Shown in pieces: positions 54,256-62,848 of a stretch of 64,000 nucleotides of DNA. Origin of the DNA: Rhodoglobus sp. (GTDB lineage: Bacteria > Actinomycetota > Actinomycetes > Actinomycetales > Microbacteriaceae); contig JAODAQ010000054.1 of assembly GCA_025463515.1 (NCBI GenBank), positions 33,072-97,071 of the forward strand, read 5' to 3'. The position numbers were made by a program, and so were the translations under genes. Numbering within the stretch: position 1 is the stretch's first letter; the number at the start of each line of letters is the position of its first letter. Under the pieces are notes generated by a model, which saw only the letters and a program-made list of their open reading frames with translations, was not told where the DNA came from and did not search any database.

Positions 54256-55639
54256 TCTCCGGCTGGGCGACCGCGTCGTCGACCTCCGCATCGAGGGCGG
54301 GCTGATCGCCGAGATCGGTCCGTCGATCGGCACCGACGAGGACTTCGCCGGCCGCTGGGTCTCGCCCGGCCTCTGGGACCACCACGTCCACTTCACCCAG
54401 TGGACCCTCACCTCTCGCCGCGTCGACCTGTCGTCCGCGCGGTCTGCCCGCGAGGCGGCCGCGATCATCGGCGGTGCCATGGACGGGTCGCCCGTCGTGG
54501 GCGCCAACTACCGCTATGGCCTGTGGCCGGATGCCCCCTCCCTCGCCGAGCTGGACGCGACGACGGGCGGCGTGCCGGTGGTGCTCGTGGCCGCCGACCT
54601 CCACTCGGTGTGGCTGAACACTGCGGCCCTCGCGCTCTACGGACACCGCGGGCATCCGACCGGCCTGCTCACGGAGGACGACGCGTTCGGCGTGCACCAG
54701 CGTCTCGACACGGTTGCGGACGAGACCGTGGACGGCTGGGCGCGCACCGCTGCGACGGCAGCCGCCAGCCGGGGCGTGGTGGGCATCGTCGACTACGAGA
54801 TGGCCTGGAACCTGGAGCACTGGCAGCGCCGCGTCGCCGCCGGCCATGACGCGCTCCGGGTCGAGTTCGGCATCTACACCGAGGACCTCGAGCGCGCGAT
54901 CGCGGAGGGTCTGCACACCGGCCAGCGGATTGACGACCTGCTCACGGTCGGGCGCTACAAGGTGCTCACCGACGGCTCGCTCAACACGCAGACCGCGTAC
55001 ACGTGGGATGCCTATGAGGACGGCACGCACGGCCAGCTCACGGTGCCGCCCGAGGCGCTCGTCCCGCTGATGGGCCGCGCGGCCGAGGCGGGGATCGTGC
55101 CCGCGGTGCACGCCATCGGCGACCACGCGAACACCCTCGCCCTCGACGCCTTCGAGCAGTTGCGCGTCGGAGGCAGCATCGAGCACGCGCAGCTCCTCTC
55201 CGAGAGGGACTACCCGCGGTTCGCGGCGCTCGGCGTCGAGGCGAGTGTGCAGCCTGAGCACGCGATGGACGATCGGGATGTCGCGGACCGCCTCTGGCCC
55301 GAGCGCACCGGGCGCCTCTACCCGTTCCGCAGCCTCCTCGACGCTCGTGCGACCCTGCTCCTCGGCTCGGACGCCCCGGTCTCCCCGCTCGATCCGTGGA
55401 TCCAGATCGCGGCAGCGGTCACTCGAGAGCGCGACGGCCGCGCCCCCTGGCACCCCGAGCAGCGCGTCACGCGGGCGGAGGCCCTGGCGGCCTCGACCCG
55501 CACGACGGTAGCGGTGGGCCAGCCCGCAGACCTCGTGATCACGGAGCAAGACCCGCTGACCGCCGAAGGCGACACCCTGCGCGCGATGCCGGTCGCGGCA
55601 ACGCTCCTAGCCGGCCGCTTCACGCACGACGCCCGCTGA
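54242..55639 (+). CDS. Amidohydrolase (YtcJ-like)
   Basis: The 465-residue TIM-barrel metallo-hydrolase has the first metal motif WDHHVHFTQW near residue 45, later HAIGDHANTLALDAFE near residue 293, IEHAQLL near 315 and LGSDAPVSPLDPW near 379. It ends with a QPADLVITEQDPL beta-domain segment. YtcJ-like enzymes hydrolyse C-N bonds of unknown small molecules. Its ATG lies inside the PaiB gene end, indicating coupling. Confidence 0.87.
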   Translation: MILSNLRLGDRVVDLRIEGGLIAEIGPSIGTDEDFAGRWVSPGLWDHHVHFTQWTLTSRRVDLSSARSAREAAAIIGGAMDGSPVVGANYRYGLWPDAPSLAELDATTGGVPVVLVAADLHSVWLNTAALALYGHRGHPTGLLTEDDAFGVHQRLDTVADETVDGWARTAATAAASRGVVGIVDYEMAWNLEHWQRRVAAGHDALRVEFGIYTEDLERAIAEGLHTGQRIDDLLTVGRYKVLTDGSLNTQTAYTWDAYEDGTHGQLTVPPEALVPLMGRAAEAGIVPAVHAIGDHANTLALDAFEQLRVGGSIEHAQLLSERDYPRFAALGVEASVQPEHAMDDRDVADRLWPERTGRLYPFRSLLDARATLLLGSDAPVSPLDPWIQIAAAVTRERDGRAPWHPEQRVTRAEALAASTRTTVAVGQPADLVITEQDPLTAEGDTLRAMPVAATLLAGRFTHDAR

Positions 55640-55758
55640 CGAGCACGGCTCGGGCGACCGCCCGCCGCGCTTGCCCGTTGCCGGACACTCGCTAGCTCCG
55701 CCGCGCCCACGTTGCCGCGCGCTCGCTTGCCCCCGCGCCCGGCGCGCCCGGCGAGACT

Positions 55759-55800
55759 GCAGAAAGTGCTCCCCGAACTCCGCCGAAGAGCACTTTTTGC
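55759..55800 (+). terminator. 13-bp-arm hairpin downstream of the amidohydrolase gene
   Basis: GCAGAAAGTGCTC pairs with GAGCACTTTTTGC (one G-U) around a 16-base loop, with T5 in the descending arm. It lies about 120 bases after the stop codon. It may end the rpiB-nei-paiB-amidohydrolase transcript or be a dispersed palindrome. Confidence 0.6.
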
Positions 55801-55831
55801 ACAGTGGCACCCGGCGCAGAGGCTTAACGAC

Positions 55832-55857
55832 GAACGGCCCGCCGAAGCGGGCCGTTC
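55832..55857 (-). terminator. Intrinsic terminator of dps
   Basis: GAACGGCCCGC pairs perfectly with GCGGGCCGTTC over 11 bases. On the minus strand the loop is TTCG, an extra-stable tetraloop. It lies 12 bases after the dps stop. A T-run is weak (CGTCGTTAA). Confidence 0.85.
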
Positions 55858-55869
55858 GGGATGGGCGAG

Positions 55870-56358
55870 CTACTTGGTTGCGACGTGCGCGAAGAGGAAC
55901 CAACGATCCTTTTCCAGCGCCCGAGCAATCTCGATCGCGACATCCTGGCTCACCGGGTCGAGCTCGGCGAGCTCGGTCACGGCGGTGCGCACGGTCACGA
56001 GCGTCGCGTCGATCGCGGCGATGACCTCGCCGATCACCGCGTCGGACTGCTGGAAGCCCGCAGTCATCTTCGTCGTGCTGGTCTTGGCGCCCACGGTCTG
56101 GATGCGGGCGTCGATCGGCAGTCCCAGGGCGACGACACGCTCAGCGGCGGTGTCGGCGTAGTCGCGGGCGTGGTCGACGATGACGTCGAGGAGCTCGTGG
56201 ACGGCCTGGAAGTTGGCGCCGCGAACATGCCAGTGCGCCTGCTTGCCGTCGACGGAGAGGGCGGTGAGGTCGGTCACCACCGGGCCGAGGAACTGGGCGA
56301 CACCGGAGGTGACGTCGGGGTCTGCTGAGGTCTGGGGAACTGCCTTGATTTCGGTCAT
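55870..56358 (-). CDS. dps: Dps family DNA-binding ferritin-like protein
   Basis: The 162-residue protein has the inter-subunit ferroxidase site: KQAHWHVRGANFQAVHELLDVIVDHARDYAD near residue 40 (key His, Asp and Glu residues). It also has helix-rich ferritin-like spacing to the end (RWFLFAHVATK). It stores iron and protects DNA against peroxide. AAGGAG eight bases before the ATG fixes the start. It is monocistronic, with its own terminator. Confidence 0.94.
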   Translation of the reverse strand: MTEIKAVPQTSADPDVTSGVAQFLGPVVTDLTALSVDGKQAHWHVRGANFQAVHELLDVIVDHARDYADTAAERVVALGLPIDARIQTVGAKTSTTKMTAGFQQSDAVIGEVIAAIDATLVTVRTAVTELAELDPVSQDVAIEIARALEKDRWFLFAHVATK

Positions 56359-56453
56359 GATGTGACTCCTTCGCTGTTCTGTGATCAACGTTAGCCACGC
56401 GCTCACATTCCGCAAGCAAGCGAAGGCAACGCTAACCGCCCGTGTTGAGGGGT

Positions 56454-56544
56454 GGGGTTAGCCCCCTCCGGGTTCCGTGAGGCTGCCGGATGGGGCCGCG
56501 GGGCGGGGTTCGCGAGGCTTGGGCAATGCCACCAAGATGGGGGC
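56454..56544. promoter_or_regulatory. G/C-block motifs upstream of the histidine kinase gene
   Basis: GGGGTTAGCCCC (56454-56465) is a palindrome similar to GGGGTTACCCC before the pspC gene (8362-8372). CCAAGATGGGGGC (56532-56544) recurs exactly at 62629-62641 before a small membrane protein gene. They are candidate sites for the response regulator encoded downstream; this is inference. Confidence 0.4.
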
Positions 56545-56567
56545 GGGAACCATCGAAGGAATCCGAC

Positions 56568-57938
56568 ATGACTACTGACACGACCACCCCGACGAAGCAC
56601 GGGGGGTACGGCGGCCTCTGGCGCACCACGCCCCGCGAGCTGCTCTTCCTGTTTCTCGCGTTCCCGATCACGCTCGTGGGCTTCGGTCTCACCGTCTCGC
56701 TGTTCTCCGCGGGCCTCGGCACGATCGTGACCTTCTTCATCGGCGTCGTCCTGATCATCGGCTGCCTCTACATCGCGCGCGGGTTCGGCACTGTCGAGCT
56801 CGCCCTGCTCGACTTCACCGGACGCCCGCCCATCGAGCGCCCGGAGTGGCAGGACGCGCGGGCCCGCACCGGCTTCTTCGGCTGGGTACGCGCGGTTCTC
56901 GGCAACGGCCACTACTGGCTCTATCTCCTTCATGTCATGGTCGTCGACTTCATCGTCACGACGGTCACCTGGTCGATCATGATCGTGTGGGTCTCCATCT
57001 CCCTGGGTGGGATCAGCTACTGGTTCTGGAACCTCTTCATCCCGGGCGACGGCGACGAGTTCTACCCGGCGGTCTGGCTCTTCGAGCGCCTCGGGATGCC
57101 GGTCGCCGGCGACCCCGTGCTGATCGAGAACATCGCCTACTTCGTGCTGGGCCTAGTGTTCCTCGCGACTCTGCCGCTCGTCACGCGCGGCCTGGTGAGC
57201 CTGCACTGGTTCATCGCCCGCGGCATCCTCGGTGCATGGAAGTCGGATGCCCTGCAGCGCCAGGTGCTCTCCCTCAACGAGTCCCGTGGCGCCGCGCACA
57301 GCGCCGAGGGGCACTCGCTGCGCCGGCTCGAGCGCGACATCCATGACGGACCGCAACAGCGCCTCGTGCGCCTGCAGATGGACCTCGCCGCAGCCGAGCG
57401 CCAGCTCGAGGGCGACCCGGAGAAGGCGCGCGGTCTCATCGCGGAGGCGATGCAGCAGTCCCGCGACGCGCTCGAGGAGCTGCGCGCACTCTCGCGCGGC
57501 TTCGCGCCGCCGATCCTGCTCGACCGCGGCCTGGTCGCCGCCCTGGAGTCGGCAGCTGTGCGCAGCACGGTCCCGACGCGGATCGTGGACGACCTGCCGG
57601 CTGGCACGAGCCTCCCGCAGGAGATCGAGCGGAACGCGTACTTCATCGCCTCAGAGGCGCTCGTCAACGCCGGCAAGCACTCCGGTGCGAAGGACGTCGA
57701 GATCCGCGTGGCGCTGCGCCGCCTGCCCGAGCCGGATGAGACGTGGCTCGACATCATCGTCACCGACGACGGCCACGGCGGCGCAACGGTCGTGACCGGT
57801 CACGGCATCGCGGGACTCGACGAGCGCCTGCGCGGCCTCGGCGGCACCCTCGAGGTCCTGAGTCCCGAGGGCGGACCGACCATCGTGTCTGCGCACCTGC
57901 CCGTGATCCTGGCCGTCCCGAGCTCCGTGGGGTCCTAG
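56568..57938 (+). CDS. Sensor histidine kinase (NarL-type, HisKA_3)
   Basis: The 456-residue protein has an N-terminal sensor region with about six membrane helices (about 25-85, 115-155 and 185-225), a HisKA_3 dimerisation domain with the phospho-His in RDIHDGPQQRLVRL near residue 264, and an ATPase domain (NAYFIASEALVNAGKHSGA near 355; DDGHGGATVVTGHGIAGLDERL near 405). The membrane layout is like LiaS/EsrS-type envelope-stress kinases. GAAGGA precedes the ATG. The response regulator follows by ten bases. Confidence 0.92.
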   Translation: MTTDTTTPTKHGGYGGLWRTTPRELLFLFLAFPITLVGFGLTVSLFSAGLGTIVTFFIGVVLIIGCLYIARGFGTVELALLDFTGRPPIERPEWQDARARTGFFGWVRAVLGNGHYWLYLLHVMVVDFIVTTVTWSIMIVWVSISLGGISYWFWNLFIPGDGDEFYPAVWLFERLGMPVAGDPVLIENIAYFVLGLVFLATLPLVTRGLVSLHWFIARGILGAWKSDALQRQVLSLNESRGAAHSAEGHSLRRLERDIHDGPQQRLVRLQMDLAAAERQLEGDPEKARGLIAEAMQQSRDALEELRALSRGFAPPILLDRGLVAALESAAVRSTVPTRIVDDLPAGTSLPQEIERNAYFIASEALVNAGKHSGAKDVEIRVALRRLPEPDETWLDIIVTDDGHGGATVVTGHGIAGLDERLRGLGGTLEVLSPEGGPTIVSAHLPVILAVPSSVGS

Positions 57939-57948
57939 TCTGGAGCAC

Positions 57949-58596
57949 GTGACTGGTCTTCGCGTGGTGGTAGCCGACGACTCGGTGCTCCTGCGCGAAG
58001 GCCTCGTGCGCGTGCTCGAGGAGGCCGGCGTCGAGGTCCTCGCGGCGTACGGCGATGCGGATGCACTGCTCGCCGAACTCGTCGAGAAGCAGCCGCAGCT
58101 CGTGGTGCTGGACGTGCGAATGCCGCCCACCTTCCGCGACGAGGGCGTGCGCGCCGCCATCCGCGCCCGGGAGCTCCTGCCCGGAGTGGGAATCCTGCTG
58201 CTCTCCCAGTACGTCGAGGTCGCCTACGCGCAGGAGCTGCTCTCCTCCGGGAGCGGCGGCATCGGCTACCTGCTCAAGGACCGCGTCGCGTCCCTCGCCG
58301 AGCTCCAGGACGCCGTCGAGCGCATCGCCACGGGCGGTACCGTGCTCGACCCGGAGGTCGTCGCGCAGCTCATCGGGCGGCGGCACGACCCGCTCGCCAC
58401 CCTCACCCCGCGCGAGCACGAGGTGATGGCCCTCATGGCGGAGGGCCGCACGAACGCCGCGATCGGTGCGGCGCTCGTGATCGGCGTGGGCGCGGTCGAG
58501 AAGAACGTGACCTCGATCTTCCAGAAGCTCGGGCTCGACGACTCGGGCACCGACCACCGACGCGTACTCGCGGTGCTGGCCTGGCTGCAGCGCTAG
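57949..58596 (+). CDS. LuxR/NarL-family response regulator
   Basis: The 215-residue protein has a receiver domain (acidic pair ADD near residue 9, phospho-Asp in VVLDVRMPP near residue 57, K in YLLKDRV near 108) and a C-terminal LuxR helix-turn-helix (LTPREHEVMALMAEGRTNAAI, then VEKNVTSIFQKLGL, residues 152-195). It partners the kinase upstream. TAGTCT seven bases before the GTG could also drive it alone. Confidence 0.94.
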   Translation: MTGLRVVVADDSVLLREGLVRVLEEAGVEVLAAYGDADALLAELVEKQPQLVVLDVRMPPTFRDEGVRAAIRARELLPGVGILLLSQYVEVAYAQELLSSGSGGIGYLLKDRVASLAELQDAVERIATGGTVLDPEVVAQLIGRRHDPLATLTPREHEVMALMAEGRTNAAIGAALVIGVGAVEKNVTSIFQKLGLDDSGTDHRRVLAVLAWLQR

Positions 58597-58611
58597 GCAC
58601 CGCTCGCCGGA

Positions 58612-61600
58612 TCAGCGCAGCGCCGCGATCCTGCCGCCCACGCTCTTGAGGTCGCGCACCCGCCGCTCGAACGTCACCGCGACGAAGATGATGAGCGCAC
58701 CGCCGACGACCGCCCACACCCACCACTCGGTGAGCTGGTAGACCGCGACGAGCTGCGGCGAGAACGTCCGGATCGCGTGCACGAGCACCACGCTCGCACC
58801 GATGAGCAGCGGCGCCTGGAGCTTCCGCACCGCTCCGAGAAGTATCGCCGCCACGCAGGCGAGCCCGAGGCAGACGAGCCGCCAGATGGGCTGGTCTACG
58901 AAGGTCGCGAGCAGTGACGGCACGAGCAGCACGAGGAGCCCGGGCGCGAGCCACGGCCAGCTTCCCGCGTCCGGGTGGCGGTCGACGATGACGGCGCCGA
59001 CGATGAGCAGCGCTAGCGCGATGATCCCGGTCGCCCACTCGAACGGGTCGATCGCGCCGACGACCGAGCCCGCGATGCCCACGACGGCGGCGAGAGCGAG
59101 CGCGATCCACGCCACGACCCGCGTGAAGGGTGCGCGCTCGAGCAGCATGCCCGCGACATGGATGCCCGCCAGCACGGCCACGACGACGAGCGCCCGGGCC
59201 GTGCCGAGCGCGTCGTCGCGAAGCACGGGCACCTCGATGAGCACCACGAGCACGAGGGCCGCCACGACGACGGACTGCGCGACGATCCCGCGAGCGGTAC
59301 CGCTGAGTCGGGCCTGCCCGACCGCGGCAACGAGCAGCACGGCGACGGATGCCGCGAGCCAGATGTCGAGCGCCGCGTCATCCGTGGCACCCCCGATGGC
59401 GAGCGCGACGGGCCGCGCGAAGCCCGCCACGAGCACGCCCACCACGCCCGCCGCTGCCGCGACGTCGAGGTAGACCGAGCCGCGCAGGTAGGTGCCGATG
59501 AGCAGCAGGGCCGCGGAGACGGCCGCGACGACGATCGTGCGCTCGACCGGGCCTGTTCCCGACACCGCGCCGAGCGGGACGATGGAGACGAGCAGGGCGC
59601 CGAGCGCGATGAAGGCGGGGGCGCGGCTCGTGCGGTGGGCGCGCCAAGCGCCGAGTGCCACGAGCAGGAGCGCGCCGGTGAGCGGCAGGACGTACGGCTC
59701 GAGGTCGCGCACGTCTCGGTCTGCTAGCGACCAGGCGAGCCCCGCGAACCCGAGCGTGAGTGCGGCCCAGCCGAGGTGCTTGCGGCCGGAGGCGGAGGCG
59801 AACAGCCCGTCGCGGGAGACGGCGAGCAGCAGTGCGACGGCCCCGCCGAGCACCAGCACGAGCCAGGTCGAGTCGGCCCGCGTTGCCACCGCAGCCACCA
59901 CGGCGGGAACCGCCACGACCGCCACACCGAGGTCGCGGGCCCAGCGCACGCCCGGGGCGGCGAGTGACACGCCCGCGACGAGGAGCGCCGCGGCGATCGG
60001 GGCGAGGGAGGCGGCGAACGGGGGCAGGACGGTGATCCGCGCGACCGAGTCGAGCAGCCAGGCCGCGACGGGCGCGAGGGCGACCGACGTGGCGATCCGC
60101 TCCGGCGCGAAGTCCCCGCGGCGCAGCACCCAGAGCAGGAGGGAGCCGAGGAAGAGCACGCCGAGCACGACACTCGTGGCGAACTCCGGCAGCACGAGCG
60201 CGTCGGGGAAGCCGATGGCTCCGATCGCCCAGCTGATGCCGGCGGCCACGAGGGCGGTGCCCAAGCCCAGCCACGCCAGTACCCGAGTCTCGGCCGACGA
60301 GAGCACCCGGGAGAGCAGCGCTGCGAGTGCCACGAGCAGGATCGCGAGGAACAGGACGGCGTGCAGCGAGTCGACGCCGGCACCGCCCCCGCCCTGGAAC
60401 CGCTCGTTGGTGTGCCATCCCTCCGACCCGATCGCGACGAGGGCGAGGACGCTCGCGACGGCCAGCAGAGCCGCGCGCACCGGCGCGACTCCGGTGGCAG
60501 CCCGTGCGACGACGAGCAGCAGCACAGCGCCCACCGACCCGTACCACCAGGTGTCGATGCTCGCCCACGAGCTCGAGTACGACAGGGCCAGCGAGACGAC
60601 GCCGGTGGCGACGAGGGCGATCCGGATGCCCGCGCCCCAGGTTCGGCGCCCGCCCACGATGAGCAGCGCAACCGCTGCCGCCGCGAGCACCAGCCACGCG
60701 AGCACCGCGAGCCACAGCTGCCCGGTGAGCGGAGCGGCGAGCACCAGCACGCCGAGGGCCGCGGACACGAGGATGAGGCGGCGCGAGCGGAGCACGCCCG
60801 AGAGCGTCCACGCCGCAGCGGTCAGCACGAGCACGGCCACGAGGGCGCCGAGCGCCGGGCCGTCGGTGGGCTGGAGCGGCAGTGGCAGGCCGCCGGGGGA
60901 GGACCACCGGGCGATCCCGGCCGAGGCGACGATGAGCGCCCGCACGAGCAGGCCGCCCGCGACGGCGACGAGCGCGATCCCCGCGACTGCGGCGGCGGAC
61001 CAGGCGGCGCCGATCGCGACGGGAGACGACGTGCGGCGGGCGACGAGTTCGAGCACGAGGGCGACGGCCGCCGCGGCGATGAGCGGAACGCTCGCCGTGA
61101 AGGCCGGCTCGTCGACCCGGAGGGCGACGGCCGCGAACGCGGACGCCGCCGCGACAGCTCCGAGGCACGCGAACCCGATCGCGAAGAACCGGTCTGTGCC
61201 GAGGCGGAGGAGGAGCGCGACATGGGCCCCCGCGACGAGCGCCACCAGGGCGAGCGCGAGGAGGGGCGCCCAGTCGTACGTCTCCTGCAGGAAGACCGCG
61301 AGGATCCCGGCGATGACGAGCCCGACCGCACCGAGGATGAGCGAGATCGTGCGCTCGATCGCCCTGCCCCGTGCGAGCGGGTGGGCGAGCGCACCGACGG
61401 CGAGGACGAGCATGGCGGCGAAGATCCGCACGTCGTCGTCGAGCGCGTTCGTGAGCCCGCCGACGAGAAGGGCGAGCGCGGGAGCGAAGGAGATGAAGGC
61501 GACGACGCTCGGCAGTCTCAGCGCCGACAGGCGGTGCCACACCGCGAATCCGACCGCCGAGACGAGCAGCGCGACGCCCCAGTAGATGAGCGCGTCCGAT

Positions 61601-62262
61601 CGGGCGGCGTCGAAGAGGTCGTTGGCCCGGATCGCGAACGCATCCAGGTAGACGAACACGACAGCGAGCGCGGCGATCGCCTCAGCTGTCGCGAAGAGCC
61701 TCCGCCGGCGCAGGAGGGACGCGCCGACGAACGAGGCCACCGTGACCGCGGCGATGATCACCGAGCGCCACACGAGACCGAAGGTGATGAACGCGTACAC
61801 GAGGAAGAAGATCGCGCCGACCGCGAGCAGCGAGACGCCGACGATGAGGAGGATGACCTGCACGCCGAGGTGGCGGCGGGGCTCGGCGGGGGCGGCCGGG
61901 GCCGCGGGCGCCGCAACGGTGGTGGGTGCCGGGGCCAGGGGCGCCACGGCGGCTGGGGGCGGGGGCAGCGGGACGGAGACCGCGTCCGCCGTTGGAGATG
62001 CCGCGGGCGTCGCAGCAGCTGCAGCGACCGTGCTCTCGTAGCGGATTCGGCCGATCAGCTCGAGCCTGCGGTCTAGTGCCGCCGTGGCATCCGTGCTGGC
62101 CTTGTCGAGCTCGGCGATCGCCGGGTTCGCGAGATCCAGGCCGCACCGAGAGCACCGTCCCGACGCGCGCGGCTCGAAGCAGGCTGGGCACACCGCGACC
62201 GTGAGGTCTTCGGGGCGCTGCGGGAACTGTACGAAGCCCACGTAGGGCAGGTAGGTGTCCAT
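58612..62262 (-). CDS. Giant multi-pass membrane protein (SCO7613-like) with N-terminal zinc ribbon
   Basis: The 1216-residue protein starts with a zinc-ribbon (CPACFEPRASGRCSRCGL, residues 24-41), a short coiled segment (45-75), an Ala/Pro linker, and then some thirty or more hydrophobic helices to near the end. It has no transporter signature. It matches the actinobacterial SCO7613 C-terminal-domain membrane proteins, of unknown function. TAGCCT lies eight bases before the ATG. It is convergent with the response regulator gene. Confidence 0.85.
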   Translation of the reverse strand: MDTYLPYVGFVQFPQRPEDLTVAVCPACFEPRASGRCSRCGLDLANPAIAELDKASTDATAALDRRLELIGRIRYESTVAAAAATPAASPTADAVSVPLPPPPAAVAPLAPAPTTVAAPAAPAAPAEPRRHLGVQVILLIVGVSLLAVGAIFFLVYAFITFGLVWRSVIIAAVTVASFVGASLLRRRRLFATAEAIAALAVVFVYLDAFAIRANDLFDAARSDALIYWGVALLVSAVGFAVWHRLSALRLPSVVAFISFAPALALLVGGLTNALDDDVRIFAAMLVLAVGALAHPLARGRAIERTISLILGAVGLVIAGILAVFLQETYDWAPLLALALVALVAGAHVALLLRLGTDRFFAIGFACLGAVAAASAFAAVALRVDEPAFTASVPLIAAAAVALVLELVARRTSSPVAIGAAWSAAAVAGIALVAVAGGLLVRALIVASAGIARWSSPGGLPLPLQPTDGPALGALVAVLVLTAAAWTLSGVLRSRRLILVSAALGVLVLAAPLTGQLWLAVLAWLVLAAAAVALLIVGGRRTWGAGIRIALVATGVVSLALSYSSSWASIDTWWYGSVGAVLLLVVARAATGVAPVRAALLAVASVLALVAIGSEGWHTNERFQGGGGAGVDSLHAVLFLAILLVALAALLSRVLSSAETRVLAWLGLGTALVAAGISWAIGAIGFPDALVLPEFATSVVLGVLFLGSLLLWVLRRGDFAPERIATSVALAPVAAWLLDSVARITVLPPFAASLAPIAAALLVAGVSLAAPGVRWARDLGVAVVAVPAVVAAVATRADSTWLVLVLGGAVALLLAVSRDGLFASASGRKHLGWAALTLGFAGLAWSLADRDVRDLEPYVLPLTGALLLVALGAWRAHRTSRAPAFIALGALLVSIVPLGAVSGTGPVERTIVVAAVSAALLLIGTYLRGSVYLDVAAAAGVVGVLVAGFARPVALAIGGATDDAALDIWLAASVAVLLVAAVGQARLSGTARGIVAQSVVVAALVLVVLIEVPVLRDDALGTARALVVVAVLAGIHVAGMLLERAPFTRVVAWIALALAAVVGIAGSVVGAIDPFEWATGIIALALLIVGAVIVDRHPDAGSWPWLAPGLLVLLVPSLLATFVDQPIWRLVCLGLACVAAILLGAVRKLQAPLLIGASVVLVHAIRTFSPQLVAVYQLTEWWVWAVVGGALIIFVAVTFERRVRDLKSVGGRIAALR

Positions 62263-62288
62263 CGCCGCTCAGGCTAGCGGCATCGCAC

Positions 62289-62313
62289 TGCGGCGCACGA
62301 GAGGTGCGCCGCA
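62289..62313 (-). terminator. Hairpin between the small DUF2510 gene and the giant membrane protein gene
   Basis: TGCGGCGCAC pairs perfectly with GTGCGCCGCA over ten bases with a five-base loop. It lies 19 bases after the DUF2510 stop. There is no clear T-run, so termination would be weak or Rho-assisted. Confidence 0.65.
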
Positions 62314-62331
62314 AGATGTGAGTAGAAGTCG

Positions 62332-62505
62332 CTAGGAGGCGGCCTGCGCGAAGAAGCCGACGCCGGCCTGGACCTCGGGGCGGCGGTACTCGAGTCGGTC
62401 GGTCCAGGCGGAGCCGTCCCACCAGCGGAGCATGGCGGTGCCAGCGGGATCCGGATACCAGCCGAAGGGGGCGATTTCGGGCGCGGCGGAAGTGTTCTCA
62501 GACAT
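62332..62505 (-). CDS. Small DUF2510 protein
   Basis: The 57-residue protein is mainly a DUF2510 motif (FGWYPDPAGTAMLRWWDGSAWTDRL, residues 14-38, quoted in part) and has no membrane helix, unlike its longer relative at 31660-32286. It may be a stand-alone DUF2510 domain or a truncated remnant. The ATG at 62505 follows AGGA. A longer open frame upstream has no support. Confidence 0.7.
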   Translation of the reverse strand: MSENTSAAPEIAPFGWYPDPAGTAMLRWWDGSAWTDRLEYRRPEVQAGVGFFAQAAS

Positions 62506-62590
62506 TCGGGTGTCCTGTTGTGCCTCGTCGCCAGGCAATTTCGGGTTGCGACGGCATGGTCCACCGCGGAGGACCGATTCGGGTGCGGTG

Positions 62591-62641
62591 TCCCCATAGT
62601 AGGGGACTCGGCGCGTCACTTCGCTACCCCAAGATGGGGGC
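62591..62641. promoter_or_regulatory. Paired G/C-block palindromes in a divergent promoter region
   Basis: TCCCC-ATAGTA-GGGGA (62591-62606) and CCCC-AAGAT-GGGG (62627-62639) lie between the small DUF2510 gene and a plus-strand membrane protein gene. The second covers the -35 region of the TAGGAT promoter (62656-62661). It shares a 13-base match with the region before the histidine kinase gene. Confidence 0.45.
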
Positions 62642-62667
62642 CATGGATGCTTCGCTAGGATGATCAC

Positions 62668-62841
62668 GTGAAGATCATCGGCTTCGTCGTCTCGCTCGTC
62701 CTCTTCGTGCTCGGTTTCTACATCATGGGCAATGCGTTCTACGTCGCCGGAGCCGAGTTCCCCGTGTTCCTCGGCGGCATCCTGGTGACGTCGCTCGGGC
62801 TGTTCATCCCGGTGCACATCCTGAAGCGCATCGACGGATAG
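62668..62841 (+). CDS. Small two-helix membrane protein
   Basis: The 57-residue protein has two membrane helices (about 3-25 and 32-50: FPVFLGGILVTSLGLFIPV) and a basic tail HILKRIDG. No family is recognised. The GTG has TAGGAT six bases upstream (62656-62661), a leaderless arrangement that supports it being real. It is followed at seven bases by the hydrolase gene and probably shares its mRNA. Confidence 0.7.
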   Translation: MKIIGFVVSLVLFVLGFYIMGNAFYVAGAEFPVFLGGILVTSLGLFIPVHILKRIDG

Positions 62842-62848
62842 TGCCCGC

